Assembly (NCBI GenBank): GCA_030425205.1
Contig: JAUIAP010000015.1
Span: forward strand, 62,001 to 126,000
Length of the DNA: 64,000 nucleotides
Reading direction: 5' to 3'
From: Anaerolineae bacterium
Lineage (GTDB): Bacteria > Chloroflexota > Anaerolineae > Promineifilales > Promineifilaceae
The position numbers were made by a program, and so were the translations under genes. A model generated the notes under the pieces. The model was given only the letters and a program-made list of their open reading frames with translations. It was not told the DNA's origin and did not search any database. Within the stretch, counting starts at the first letter, position 1. Each line of letters opens with the position of its first letter. Below are positions 17,577 to 27,445 of this stretch, in pieces.

Positions 17577-17607
17577 GGCGTAACACGCTTTAGCCATAGG
17601 CAATAGA

Positions 17608-18411
17608 TTAGCGGAAGAAGAACCCATACGCGGTGGCGGCTTGGGCGAGGAGGAGGAGTGCGCTTGACGGCACGCCATGTATGCCGCGCTGGTGGATGGG
17701 GTAGAGTAGGAGATCGCGGTAGAAGTTGGGGGATGAGAGATGGCGACCCGTGCGCTTTTGGCTCAAAACCCGTGCACCACGTCCGTAGTTGGCGTGCTGT
17801 TGGCAGAAGCGTCTGAGCGTCAGGTTGTGGTAGTGGCGCACTTGCGCATCGGGGCAGTAGACGAGCGGATGGGCGCGGTCGCTAAAGTCGCGGTCTTCAC
17901 CAGCGGCGAGGGGAAAGTCGGTTGAGAAACCGTCGATTTCTAGGAAGCGTTTTCGGCCGATTCCCATATTGTTCGACGCAAAAAAACGGGCTGGCTCACC
18001 ACGCAGATAGTCGATCATATCTTGAGTTGCGGTGGCAAACAGATTGCGCGGAAAGCCGTTGATGACGCGCCCACCGAGCAGCGCATCGGGGGATTGCACA
18101 TATTGGGCGACAAACGCGCTGATCCAGTCTGGAGCGGGCCGACAATCATCATCCGTGAAGAGCAGCAGATCACCCGTTGCGACCGCCGCGCCAGCGTTAC
18201 GAGCGGCGGCTGGCCCTGCGTTACGTTGTCGCAATAGTTTAACACCAGCTTGAAACGGTGCGACGCTCACTGGGGTGGGAGAGCCGTCATCGACGATGAT
18301 AATTTCGTAGTGGGGATAGTCGAGCTGGGTGAGAGCTTGCAGCAGGGCGGGGAGCTGTTTCGGCCGATTATAGGTCGGCACAATCACGGAGCAGGTAGGA
18401 AAGTTATTCAT
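17608..18411 (-). CDS. glycosyltransferase family 2
   Basis: This 267-residue GT2 protein begins CSVIVPTYNRPKQLPALLQ and has IIIVDDGSP, AAARNAGAAVATGDLLLFTDDD (DxD-type site near residue 90) and a C-terminal hydrophobic region. The ATG at 18411 is chosen because it gives a standard domain start and an 8-bp overlap with the stop of the GT4 gene read before it. Together they form a two-gene minus-strand unit that converges on the main polysaccharide run. Confidence 0.85.
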   Translation of the reverse strand: MNNFPTCSVIVPTYNRPKQLPALLQALTQLDYPHYEIIIVDDGSPTPVSVAPFQAGVKLLRQRNAGPAAARNAGAAVATGDLLLFTDDDCRPAPDWISAFVAQYVQSPDALLGGRVINGFPRNLFATATQDMIDYLRGEPARFFASNNMGIGRKRFLEIDGFSTDFPLAAGEDRDFSDRAHPLVYCPDAQVRHYHNLTLRRFCQQHANYGRGARVLSQKRTGRHLSSPNFYRDLLLYPIHQRGIHGVPSSALLLLAQAATAYGFFFR

Positions 18412-19465
18412 GCAAGCCCGCCACAAAGTCGTGCAGCTTGCGTGCGCGATTTTCCCAACGATACGCCTGCACCGTCTCAAATGCGGCCGCTGTTAAACGA
18501 CGGCGCAGGGGCGCATCGGTGAGCAAGCGTTGGATCGCAGCGGCCAGCGCGGGGGAATCGTTGGGTGGAACAAGCAGCGCATTTTTCTCATGTTGTAAAG
18601 TGACGCGCAACGTCGGCAAATCTGACCCGACGATGGCGACCCCATGTGCCATCATTTCTAATACTTTGAGGGGAAAGGTATAGCGTTCGGAGATGGGGCT
18701 TTCCCCCAGTGGTAGCGGACAAACACCCACTTTGGCGCGTTGCCATTGGGCAGGAATCGCATGGGGCGGCAGGTAGCCGAGCCACGATCTATTTGGCGCG
18801 GGCGTGATGGGCAATTCGGCCGATTGCGCTCCAACAATCATGCTGTTGTATTCGGGCAACAGCGGTAGCGCGTCCAGCAGCGTGTGAACACCTTTGCGCC
18901 TGAGCAGTTTGCCGACGTAAATAATGTCAACGTCCCGTGTTGTTTGTGGCAACTGTGCGGGGATGTCCACACCGCCGGGCAGCAGGATTGAGGGCGTGGA
19001 TCGGCCGAAAAATCGCTGGTGATCGTCGCGCACTGCCGCATTTAGAAACAGATAGCCGTCTACGTTGCGAACGGCGCGTCGCTCTCGCCAGCGCGTCAAC
19101 CAGCGACGCAGCAGTGGAAAACGACTCTTGTTCCATTTGTCTGCAAAGGGGAAACTGATGCGATGTGCCTCGTAAAATGTTGTTTGCGTGGGTCGTCGCC
19201 GTCGAAAGAGTGCGATGCCCGATTCACCACGTGCGATTAGGATAGAAGGCTGACTCACGGCGGTTGCGTCGGTTGTGAATATTAGTGTGGGGATTGGTTG
19301 CAGATTGTAGTGGGCGAGGCATAATTCGGCCGATTGCCGCAACTTAGGCGCGATGATCAGCGTCTCAACCCCGCGCCGCGCCAACGCATGACAGGTGTTG
19401 ATAAACTGAATTGGCTCTGCGAGTTGATTCGGAAGGGGTGCGTCGTAGAAGTAGCCAACCTGCAT
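18404..19465 (-). CDS. glycosyltransferase family 4
   Basis: This is a 353-residue GT-B protein. The C-terminal donor domain shows DIIYVGKLLRRKGVHTLLDA and then PLPLGESPISERYTFPLKVLEMMAHG, the E-x7-E-type nucleotide-sugar site near residues 255-275. GVAIVGSDLPTLRV and LLVPPNDSPALAAAIQ follow as in other GT4 enzymes. It is transcribed divergently from the large membrane protein at 19520 and overlaps the GT2 gene at 17608 by 8 bp. Confidence 0.87.
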   Translation of the reverse strand: MQVGYFYDAPLPNQLAEPIQFINTCHALARRGVETLIIAPKLRQSAELCLAHYNLQPIPTLIFTTDATAVSQPSILIARGESGIALFRRRRPTQTTFYEAHRISFPFADKWNKSRFPLLRRWLTRWRERRAVRNVDGYLFLNAAVRDDHQRFFGRSTPSILLPGGVDIPAQLPQTTRDVDIIYVGKLLRRKGVHTLLDALPLLPEYNSMIVGAQSAELPITPAPNRSWLGYLPPHAIPAQWQRAKVGVCPLPLGESPISERYTFPLKVLEMMAHGVAIVGSDLPTLRVTLQHEKNALLVPPNDSPALAAAIQRLLTDAPLRRRLTAAAFETVQAYRWENRARKLHDFVAGLHE

Positions 19466-19519
19466 AATAAGGTCAAATTGTACATCTATTTCACGATTGT
19501 TCTATTTTAGGATTGTTAC

Positions 19520-21226
19520 ATGATTGATCGTTTTCTACTCCCTGCGCTGACATTTTTTATCTTCCTGCTGGCCTATCTGTCGCCCGTTTCATACGCGGGA
19601 AGCGACCCACATTTTACGCCGCTAGTCGCGCAATCGTTGATCTATCACAAAACGTTTGCGCTTACGCCGTATGTTGACGCGATTCCCGATCAATTTACAA
19701 CGTTGAGTTATCAGACATTTAAAAGCGCAGGTCAGACGGTTTACACCTATCCGATTGGCGCATCACTGCTGTCCCTGCCGTTTGTTGGGGTTGCGCTGCT
19801 CTTGGGAAACGATATGAGCACGCCCGCACACAACTGGTTCATCCAGAATGTCGTGTCTGCGTTTGGCTGTGCGGGGCTGTTTGTGTTGTCGTATCTGTTG
19901 TGCCGCCGCATCGTTGAGCGGCGTGCCGCGCTGGTGATTGCGCTCGTTTCGCTATTGGGCAGCAGCATGATCAGCACGTTGGGAACCGCGTTGTGGAATC
20001 AGCTTGGCATCACGCTATTTGGGGGGCTGGTGCTGCTGGAACTGACGCGCACTAAGCCGCGCACGTTGCCGCTGGCTGGCTATCTTTTTGCCGCTTATCT
20101 GTGTCGGCCGACAGCAATCGTATTGATTGGCTTCGTGATCGTCTATCTGCTTTGGACGGCACGCAAACAGGCGGCACATCTCGCGCTGTGGCTCAGTGGG
20201 TGGGTGCTGCTTTGGATGGGCGGCAACTATCTTGTCATGGAACGCACCGTGACACCCTACTATGATTTGCCGCTCCCGTGGGTGACGCCGTTGTTGATTT
20301 TCGTGGGGTTGGGGGTTGCGGGATGGGGAATGTGGCAACTTGATTTCGGCCGAAAAACCCCCCTCATCTTCCCCATCGACGGACTGCTTGGCCTCACAAT
20401 CAGCGCATCGCGCGGTCTGTTTATTCTTAGTCCATTTACGCTCGTCATCGGCGCGGCGGTACTGCGTCTGCGTCGTCAACTGATGCGCGAGAAGCTGGTT
20501 TGGCTGTTGGTTGGCTGGATCCTGGCAGTGATGGCAGTTGCCATTCTTACCGACAACTGGTCGGGCGGTGCGGCTTATGGGGCGCGGATGATGACGGAGG
20601 CGTGGCCGGCAATGACGCTGTTGACGGCGTACTGTTGGCGTGAGTTAGGTGAGAGATCATCCGAAAAATATCGCTGGCTCACCGGTTATCTTCTACTCGG
20701 TGGTGTCGGTGTTGTGCTCAACAGCGGAATCGGCCTTTTCAATCAGTCAACCGTCCGTTGGAACCACTACCCTGAAACATCACAGCAGCATCTATTCGAT
20801 TGGAAGTTTCCGCAATATACGGCTTCTCCTGACCAACTCGACGCGCGCTTGCAAAGCTATTGGCGTGAGAACGCGCCCGCTACGGCTCAAGCCCTGCCGA
20901 CCTATCCGTTTGACACACCAATCAGGCCAGAAAGCGAGACAACCGTTTGGGAAATAGAGGGGGAGAAGGTGCGGATCTATGTGCGATTGGGGGCGTTTTC
21001 GGCCGAAAACACTAATCTGATCTTGAGTGGCGGCAACGCTGCAGCGATTCAGCGCATAACGATCAACGATCACGCCATGCTGCCTGTCACTGAAAATCGC
21101 TTCTCGCTCCCAACCGCACAGCTCTACGCCAACAGCCTCAACCGCATCGCCATCTATTTTACGGAGGCACCGCAAGACGTGACCGACCTCCAGTTGACGT
21201 TCAAAGAGGTCGCTCCTTTGAAATAG
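19520..21226 (+). CDS. large multi-pass membrane protein, GT-C-like
   Basis: This 568-residue protein has about 10-11 hydrophobic helices up to residue 390 and a soluble, beta-rich C-terminal domain of about 150 residues. The first loop carries acidic and aromatic residues (YAGSDPHFTPL) just after the first helix, as in GT-C glycosyltransferases that use lipid-linked sugars. It could be a glycosyltransferase or polymerase for the surface polysaccharide encoded alongside. No family signature settles this. It is divergent from the GT4 gene at 19465. Confidence 0.65.
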   Translation: MIDRFLLPALTFFIFLLAYLSPVSYAGSDPHFTPLVAQSLIYHKTFALTPYVDAIPDQFTTLSYQTFKSAGQTVYTYPIGASLLSLPFVGVALLLGNDMSTPAHNWFIQNVVSAFGCAGLFVLSYLLCRRIVERRAALVIALVSLLGSSMISTLGTALWNQLGITLFGGLVLLELTRTKPRTLPLAGYLFAAYLCRPTAIVLIGFVIVYLLWTARKQAAHLALWLSGWVLLWMGGNYLVMERTVTPYYDLPLPWVTPLLIFVGLGVAGWGMWQLDFGRKTPLIFPIDGLLGLTISASRGLFILSPFTLVIGAAVLRLRRQLMREKLVWLLVGWILAVMAVAILTDNWSGGAAYGARMMTEAWPAMTLLTAYCWRELGERSSEKYRWLTGYLLLGGVGVVLNSGIGLFNQSTVRWNHYPETSQQHLFDWKFPQYTASPDQLDARLQSYWRENAPATAQALPTYPFDTPIRPESETTVWEIEGEKVRIYVRLGAFSAENTNLILSGGNAAAIQRITINDHAMLPVTENRFSLPTAQLYANSLNRIAIYFTEAPQDVTDLQLTFKEVAPLK

Positions 21227-21415
21227 GGCATTTTGGCGATCTCGCTGTTACTGGTAGGCGATGCGCTTTCTATGCGTCTTGGCTGTTTGCAAAAACCTGT
21301 CATGTAAGAGTATCCTACAATTAATATGACTGAATGACCGAGGGAAAATAGAGTCCAGACAGGCGAGATGTGGTATCGACCGAACTGCGCTTACCGCAGC
21401 GGCGGAGAGATAGAG

Positions 21416-22447
21416 ATGAACGGAATTAACGATGTACTACAACAGATGGAGAGCTGGCTCGGTGGGGCAGATGCAATCGACGCGCTGCATGCCCTACACG
21501 CGATTGCTGATGTGGATGCGCCAGACGGTCGCTTTCGCAATGAAATCTACTCGGCCGTCGATGGGCGGATGCGCTTTTTGCAACTAGTCCCGAATCAACC
21601 GCCATTCATTGCCGGGATCGGCCGAAAAGATAGCTGGCAACAATCCGCCCCCGATTCCCCACTAAGCGATGTGGCGGTTTCATTTTTACGCGGACATGAG
21701 CTGCACATGCTGATTCTGCGCCCCCACAGCCGTCTTCAACCACCCCACACCCTTTCGCAAGCTCATTTTGCAGGACAGAATGCCCATCTGTTGACCTTTC
21801 GCGATGGACTCGCTGCGCCGTTTGAGCTATTCGTCGCGCAGGGGAGTGGGCAACCGCTCGGAATGCGCCTGCGCTCCCATCGTGACCCCGACAGCCCGCC
21901 TGTCGTTATCACCTTTGCGGCGTGGCAGCCAATGGGCCCACTCCGTCTCTTTGGGCAAGCGACCTTTCAGCAGGGGCAAGAGCAGTTTGTCTATCATTAC
22001 CAGACGGTGGCGCTAAACACCTGTGTCGATCAACTCTTTGAGCCAGACCTCGATGATGATCTTGGTGAACTGCTACGCTTGCATGAAGCGCACCGTCACG
22101 CACATCTCACGCGCGACAGCGACCTGCTCGTGAGCAGTTTTGCCGACACCTTGATAACGATTGATGCCGGTCAAATCTATCACAGCACATCGGCCGAAAG
22201 CAGAGCGCGTTTTGCGACCTACTTCGGCAATGTAGAATTTGTTGAATGGGAAAATAGACAGCCGCCGCAGATCACATTGTCCGACGACCGCTCACTCGCG
22301 ACAGTGGCCGTCAGCAAACGTGTGCGCGTGCGACCACCCGGGCAGCCCGACGCGCCAATCGGCGAGACGAACTTCGCATGGCTAGAGCAGTGGCAGCAAG
22401 GGGCCGATGGCTGGAAACTGACGATGATCTGCTCGACACGCGCATGA
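21416..22447 (+). CDS. protein with C-terminal NTF2/SnoaL-like domain
   Basis: This is a 343-residue soluble protein. Residues 1 to about 210 are beta-rich and unrecognised. Residues 215-343 look like an NTF2/SnoaL-like fold (helices LGELLRLHEAHRHAHLTRD, then SSFADTLITIDAGQI, and a final sheet with NFAWLEQWQQGADGWKLTMI), as in DUF4440-type calcium-independent binding or small-enzyme domains. GGAGAG lies 10 bases before the chosen ATG. The next gene follows after 29 bp. Function is unknown. Confidence 0.65.
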   Translation: MNGINDVLQQMESWLGGADAIDALHALHAIADVDAPDGRFRNEIYSAVDGRMRFLQLVPNQPPFIAGIGRKDSWQQSAPDSPLSDVAVSFLRGHELHMLILRPHSRLQPPHTLSQAHFAGQNAHLLTFRDGLAAPFELFVAQGSGQPLGMRLRSHRDPDSPPVVITFAAWQPMGPLRLFGQATFQQGQEQFVYHYQTVALNTCVDQLFEPDLDDDLGELLRLHEAHRHAHLTRDSDLLVSSFADTLITIDAGQIYHSTSAESRARFATYFGNVEFVEWENRQPPQITLSDDRSLATVAVSKRVRVRPPGQPDAPIGETNFAWLEQWQQGADGWKLTMICSTRA

Positions 22448-22476
22448 GTGGGGGCGGCTTTTAACGAGGATGTGAT

Positions 22477-23352
22477 GTGATGAATGAAGAGATTGAAATT
22501 CGGCCGATGATGCGTGCAGAAGTGGACGAACTCGTCGCATGGGCGGCAGCCGAGGGCTGGAATCCCGGTTTGCACGATGCAGACCTCTTCTGGGCGACAG
22601 ACCCAGATGCCTTTATCGCCGCTGAACTGGCGGGTGAGCTGATCGGGGGCGGGTCGATCACCTCCTACAGCGGCGACTATGGGTTCATGGGATTTTTTAT
22701 CATCCGACCAGCGTATCGCGGACAAGGGTTTGGCAATACGCTGTGGCACGCCCGCCGCCAACGCCTGCTCGACCGTCTGAAACCGCACGCCACAATTGGC
22801 ATGGACGGTGTATTTGCGATGCAGTCATATTACGCCAAGGGTGGCTTTGTATTCTCCCACCGCAATCTACGTTTTCGCACAGAGATCGCGCCGCCGCCAG
22901 CCATCTCACCAGCGAAAGACGCCCATATCGTCCCATTAACCGACGTGCCGTTTGAGCAGATTGCGGCCTATGACCGCACCTGTTTCCCCGCGTCGCGCAC
23001 CACATTTTTGCAGGGCTGGATCACCCAACCCGCTGCGCTTGCGCTTGGCTATATGCGTGATGGTCAACTTTGCGGCTATGGGGTGATACGGCGTTGCCAA
23101 GACGGGTGTAAGATCGGCCCCTTGTTTGCTGATGATGGCACGGTGGCGGAGGCACTCTATACCCATCTGGCAGAATTTGCTGCGGGTGGCGCGCTGTTTC
23201 TCGATGCGCCAGAGAATCAGCCCGCCGCAATGGCGTTCGTCGCACGCCACCAGATGGAAGAGGTGTTCGGCTGTGGGCGGATGTATTTGGGGTCTGTGCC
23301 AGACGTGATGCACGCGCGCATTTTTGGCGTCACGACGTTCGAGTTGGGGTAA
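22477..23352 (+). CDS. GNAT acetyltransferase with second C-terminal domain
   Basis: This 291-residue protein has an N-terminal GNAT domain (residues 1-140) containing IIRPAYRGQGFGNTLWHARR, where RGQGFG is the acetyl-CoA loop. A C-terminal domain (about 150-280) matches the pattern of the second acetyltransferase-like domain in YitH-type proteins (YDRTCFPASRTTFLQGWI, GYGVIRRC..CKIGPLFADD). It overlaps the following deacetylase gene by 1 bp (TAATG), so the two are cotranscribed. The substrate is unknown. Confidence 0.85.
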   Translation: MMNEEIEIRPMMRAEVDELVAWAAAEGWNPGLHDADLFWATDPDAFIAAELAGELIGGGSITSYSGDYGFMGFFIIRPAYRGQGFGNTLWHARRQRLLDRLKPHATIGMDGVFAMQSYYAKGGFVFSHRNLRFRTEIAPPPAISPAKDAHIVPLTDVPFEQIAAYDRTCFPASRTTFLQGWITQPAALALGYMRDGQLCGYGVIRRCQDGCKIGPLFADDGTVAEALYTHLAEFAAGGALFLDAPENQPAAMAFVARHQMEEVFGCGRMYLGSVPDVMHARIFGVTTFELG

Positions 23353-24251
23353 TGCGAATGCGAGATTTAGTCGGCTATGGCGGTCAGCCGCCCCATCCAC
23401 ATTGGCCGAATGGGGCGCGTGTCGCCGTGCAGTTTGTGCTGAATATCGAGGAAGGGGCTGAACGTACTCCTGTCAACGGGGATTTGCAGTCCGAAAACTA
23501 TCTGCATGAACTGCTGGGACGACCTGCACGGATCGGTGAACGCGATTTGAGCGTGGAGGGGATGTATGAATACGGTTCGCGGGCGGGCGTGTGGCGCATC
23601 TTGGAGCTATTCCGCGTGCGCGATCTGCCGCTAACCGCCTTTGCGGTCGGCAAGGCGTTGGAACTCAATCCTGCGCTGGGGCGTGCGCTCAGCGATGCGG
23701 GGCATGAGGTGGCGGGACACGGCTATCGCTGGATCGACTATCGCACGATGCCCGAAGCGCAAGAACGTGACCACATCGAACGCACCATCGCCGTGATCGA
23801 ACAGCAGTGCGGTCAGCGTCCCGTCGGCTGGTACACGGGGCGCATCAGCCACAATACGCGCCGCCTGTTGCGTGAAGTCGGTGGCTTTCTCTACACCTCC
23901 GATGCGTATAACGACGATCTGCCCTACTGGTCGGACAGTTCACAGTTGGTCATTCCCTACACGCTGGTTAACAACGATGCGCGTTATTTGTTGCCCAATG
24001 GCGTTCCCGACGGCGCGGCGTTTTTGCAACTGTTGCAAGATGCGTTTGACATGCTGTGGGCGGAGGGCGCGAATCGGCCGAAAATGATGAGTATCGGCCT
24101 ACACGGGCGCATCAGCGGACATCCGGCGCGTGCGCTGGCGGTGGCGCGGTTTCTCGACTATGTGCAGGCGCGTGAGGGTGTCTGGGTCTGTCGGCGGGAT
24201 GAGATTGCGCGACATTGGATGCGGCACCATCCCACACCCTGCGTTATGTGA
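23352..24251 (+). CDS. puuE: PuuE-type allantoinase / polysaccharide deacetylase family
   Basis: This 299-residue protein of the NodB/polysaccharide-deacetylase fold matches cofactor-independent allantoinase (PuuE), which opens allantoin to allantoate. Typical segments are RDLVGYGGQPPHPHWPNGAR at the N-terminus, QFVLNIEEGAE, EYGSRAGVWRIL, HEVAGHGYRWIDY and PVGWYTGRISHNTRRLL. The metal-binding aspartate of classical NodB enzymes is replaced in the NIEEG strand, as in PuuE. No other purine catabolic gene lies next to it. The molybdenum hydroxylase at 5.8 kb could act in the same pathway, but that is speculative. Confidence 0.8.
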   Translation: MRMRDLVGYGGQPPHPHWPNGARVAVQFVLNIEEGAERTPVNGDLQSENYLHELLGRPARIGERDLSVEGMYEYGSRAGVWRILELFRVRDLPLTAFAVGKALELNPALGRALSDAGHEVAGHGYRWIDYRTMPEAQERDHIERTIAVIEQQCGQRPVGWYTGRISHNTRRLLREVGGFLYTSDAYNDDLPYWSDSSQLVIPYTLVNNDARYLLPNGVPDGAAFLQLLQDAFDMLWAEGANRPKMMSIGLHGRISGHPARALAVARFLDYVQAREGVWVCRRDEIARHWMRHHPTPCVM

Positions 24252-26604
24252 TCAACCTCGCCATCTGAGTCAAATCTGCGATCCCCAGCCCTCGTCCCTG
24301 CTCCATAAGTTGTTCCAATTCAACAGTTGGCAACCGTTGTTGCAACGCCGTTCGCAGTTCGACCCACTCTTCACGCGCATACTCTTCGATGACCATATCT
24401 TCTAAGCCACCGACCAGCCGCGCCGCCGCCGCCACTTCTCCGCCAAGCAGGAGACAGCGACCCATGCGCGGCAACATGGTTGGAATCGCCTCTGTAAAGT
24501 TGGCTGCACGCAAAATCGTAAAGGCGCGATCAAATTCTGCCAACGCACCATCCGCCATCTGCTCCATCAGGACGCTGCCGCGCCCATAGGCGACAAGGGC
24601 CAGACCAAGCTGATTATTGCTGGCCGCATAATGTTGCATCGCCTCGTCAAAATGCGCTTGCGCAGTCTGATAACGCTGCTGGAGCCGCGCCACGTTACCT
24701 AAGTTATTGTGACAGGTTGCCATGCCATAGCGTTCGCCGTGCTGCTTGAACAATGCCAGCGCGTCCGTGGCGGCTTGGTAGGCGGCATCGAGCTGCTGGC
24801 AGCGCAAATAGGCGACGGCGAGATTGACCAGACTCGACGCAAGCTGGTCGGTCGCATTGAGCTGACGCGCCGTTTCGGCCGATTCGAGCAGCACGTCAAT
24901 CGCCTGTGTGTATTCGCCCCCGCCAATCAGATGCGTCGCGAACCGATTGAGCGTGCCGAGCCGCTCGCGCTTGCCGCTCAGCAGCTTGAGAGCGCGATCG
25001 ATAAAGGTGGTGGCACGCTGTCGCTCGCCCGTGTATGTCTCAACGACAAACCGTTGTGTAAAGGCGTTGCCAAGTGCGCGCGCATCGTCGGTCTCCGACA
25101 ACACCGCAATGGCGCGATCAGCCGCAGTGCGCGCCTCGTCATACTCATTGCGCGTTGAACGGACATAGGCAAGCTGTGACAGTGCCTTGCCGAGATCGAC
25201 AGGGCTGTTTAGCTGCTCAAACTGCGCGACGGCCGCAGTCAGCACGGCAATGGCCTGTTCGCTGTCGCCAAGCTGATTAGCAAAGGTCGCCTCGGCAAGT
25301 CGCATTCGGCCGAAACCAAGACCATTCCCGACCACATCTGCCGCCTGTTGGCTGAGTGCAAGCCCTTCCTGCGTCATGCCGCGCCCTAACCAAAGTGCGA
25401 TTAGACTATATGCCGCTGCCGCCAGCGTCTCACCATCTCCCTGTCTGCCCGCCGTCTGCCATGCCAGTCGCAAGTTGGCAGTTTCAGCGGATACGGCTGC
25501 CGTCACCACTGGGTCATGACCAGATAGAACAGCCTCCTCGCGTGCCGCCAACCAATCTAAGAAGTACTGCTGATGTCGTGTGGCAAGCGCGGCATAATCG
25601 GTCACTCGCTGTGCGGCAAGCTGACCGATGAGCGCGTGTAGCTCAAGCCGCCCCTCGCTGCGTTGCACCAGCGACTTCTCGACCAACGTTGCCAGCGTGC
25701 GGCGCGTGCAGTGGGTGATGGTTTGGGCGGCATCGGCCGAAAATCCACCGCGAAAAATCGAAAGCTGCGCGAGCGTCTGGCGTTCGTCCGCCGTCAACAA
25801 TGCCCATGAATGTAGAAACACTGCCTCTATGCTGCGATGGCGGTGCGCCACATTTTGCAGATCGCTGGTCAGATTGCCGACATTCGCGGCGATTGCGTCG
25901 GCAATTTCCGCACAGCGCATCGTCTGTGTCCACGCCGTTGCGAGTTCAATCGCCAGTGGCATCCCCTCGACGAGCGCACAGATGCGGCGCACCCCCTCGC
26001 ACTGCTCATCGAGCGAGAAGGCGAGGTTGCGCCGGCGCGCCCGCTGCACAAAAAGCTGCACCGCCGCTGAAGCGTGGAGCGACACCTTCTCATCTGGCAG
26101 CGGCAGACCGTCTACCTCAAGCACCCACTCTTCGTAAAGGTTGAGCCGCTCGCGGGAGGTGGCAAGCAGGCGCAATTGTGGTGCGGCCTGTAGCAGTTCG
26201 CTGAGCAGCGGGGCGACGTTAGAAAGTTGCTCAAAGTTGTCTAGCAGTAGCAAAATCTGTTTGTCGCGCAGAAAGTTTTGCAGGGTTTGCAGTAGCGGTT
26301 GCCGTTTGCCCAGCGGCACGTTGAGCAGGTTGGCAATCGCGGTCAGCAGCGCATCGCCGTCACTCGCACTGGCGAGCGGCACCCAGTAAACGCCGTCGCG
26401 CCATGCGTTGGTTGGACTTAGATGGAGCCGCCGCGCTGCTTCAATAGCGAGCCGCGTCTTGCCGATCCCGCCCATGCCGGCTAGGGTCAGTAGACGACAG
26501 TCCGGTTGGCCGATCATATGGACGACTTGGGTAATTTCGGCCGAACGTCCGTGAAAAGAGGTAGCAATCGCCGGAAAGTTATGCAGATGTGTCTGCGCCG
26601 CCAT
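24244..26604 (-). CDS. NB-ARC/STAND ATPase with TPR repeats, C-terminal part of a split regulator
   Basis: This is a 786-residue product. Residues 15-330 form an NB-ARC-type NTPase: FHGRSAEI, Walker A AGMGGIGKTRLA near 43-54, Walker B LLLLDNFEQL near 135, then RLLATSRERL. Residues 380-780 are helical TPR repeats. In related regulators of the AfsR/SARP type this follows directly on a DNA-binding BTAD module in one protein. Here that module is a separate frame at 26639-27343, and the junction shows a simple 2-bp deficit. The ATG used here may therefore be internal to a longer gene. The 3' end overlaps puuE by 8 bp, convergently. Confidence 0.8.
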   Translation of the reverse strand: MAAQTHLHNFPAIATSFHGRSAEITQVVHMIGQPDCRLLTLAGMGGIGKTRLAIEAARRLHLSPTNAWRDGVYWVPLASASDGDALLTAIANLLNVPLGKRQPLLQTLQNFLRDKQILLLLDNFEQLSNVAPLLSELLQAAPQLRLLATSRERLNLYEEWVLEVDGLPLPDEKVSLHASAAVQLFVQRARRRNLAFSLDEQCEGVRRICALVEGMPLAIELATAWTQTMRCAEIADAIAANVGNLTSDLQNVAHRHRSIEAVFLHSWALLTADERQTLAQLSIFRGGFSADAAQTITHCTRRTLATLVEKSLVQRSEGRLELHALIGQLAAQRVTDYAALATRHQQYFLDWLAAREEAVLSGHDPVVTAAVSAETANLRLAWQTAGRQGDGETLAAAAYSLIALWLGRGMTQEGLALSQQAADVVGNGLGFGRMRLAEATFANQLGDSEQAIAVLTAAVAQFEQLNSPVDLGKALSQLAYVRSTRNEYDEARTAADRAIAVLSETDDARALGNAFTQRFVVETYTGERQRATTFIDRALKLLSGKRERLGTLNRFATHLIGGGEYTQAIDVLLESAETARQLNATDQLASSLVNLAVAYLRCQQLDAAYQAATDALALFKQHGERYGMATCHNNLGNVARLQQRYQTAQAHFDEAMQHYAASNNQLGLALVAYGRGSVLMEQMADGALAEFDRAFTILRAANFTEAIPTMLPRMGRCLLLGGEVAAAARLVGGLEDMVIEEYAREEWVELRTALQQRLPTVELEQLMEQGRGLGIADLTQMARLIT

Positions 26605-26638
26605 CGGTGCAGTGTCTCGTGCAGCGGGTCGGATTGAC

Positions 26639-27343
26639 TCAGCCAGCGCGCGTGCTGGCCGATGGCACTATCCCAAGCTCGTCATGCAGAAGCTGCCGAC
26701 ATAGCGCATACTGCTCCAGCGCGGCGGCGCGATCACCACGCAGTGCCAGCAGCCGTATCAACCGGCGATGTCCAGACTCGCGCAGTGGGTCGAGCGTCAG
26801 CAGTTGGCGTGTCGCCTCAATCGCCGCCTCGCCGTCCCCAGCCGACTGTTGCACCTCAGCCAGCCGTTCCCACCCATCGAGCGCAAGCAGCCGGAGCCGC
26901 TCACGTTCAACAAAAAGCCACTCCTCGAACAGCATCGCACCGCTCACGTCCCAGCCATCAAGCAGGTCGCCACGATAGAGTTGCAGAGCTGTGTGCAGTG
27001 TTTCACGCGCTTCTTGTCGCACCAGTTCCAAAAACGCGATCACGTCGCACCAGTACGCATTGTCCAGCGCAACCGTATGGCGCGTGGTGTGCAGATAGCT
27101 ATCCAGCGGCTTACGCAAACGCGCCAGCGCGGTTCGCAGATTGGCGCGCGCTGTCTCCTCTGGCATGTCGCTCCACAGCAGGCCGGCGAGGTGGCTGCGT
27201 GGCTGCGGGCGTTGGGTCAATGCGAGATAGGCAAGCAATGCCTGTGCCTTGAGAAGCAGCGTATTACCAAGTGGTTGATCGTTGTGGATGATGTTGGGGT
27301 GTCCTAGCAGGAACAGTTGCAGGGGGGCGTTCGGTCGGTTCAT
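26639..27343 (-). CDS. BTAD/SARP-type transcriptional activator, N-terminal part of a split regulator
   Basis: These 234 residues have an OmpR-like winged-helix part (LQLFLLGHPNIIHNDQPLG..KAQALLAYLALT) and a bacterial transcriptional activation domain (HTALQLYRGDLLDGWD..LFEEWLFVERERLRLLAL). It stops at LGIVPSASTRAG, where relatives continue TRALAE.I into an NTPase. Reading the next frame gives LAESIRPAARDTAPMAAQTH, which runs straight into the NB-ARC protein. Adding one GC to the CG tract at 26646-26652 restores a single frame. The truncation may be a sequencing or assembly error, phase variation or a real mutation. Confidence 0.8.
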   Translation of the reverse strand: MNRPNAPLQLFLLGHPNIIHNDQPLGNTLLLKAQALLAYLALTQRPQPRSHLAGLLWSDMPEETARANLRTALARLRKPLDSYLHTTRHTVALDNAYWCDVIAFLELVRQEARETLHTALQLYRGDLLDGWDVSGAMLFEEWLFVERERLRLLALDGWERLAEVQQSAGDGEAAIEATRQLLTLDPLRESGHRRLIRLLALRGDRAAALEQYALCRQLLHDELGIVPSASTRAG

Positions 27344-27445
27344 GGTGGAATAACAGTGATACACGCATCAGACACGGACGGTACACGCTAATGCATTAAA
27401 CTGACGATTATAGCGAACGGATAACAATGATACATCGGAGAGCTC

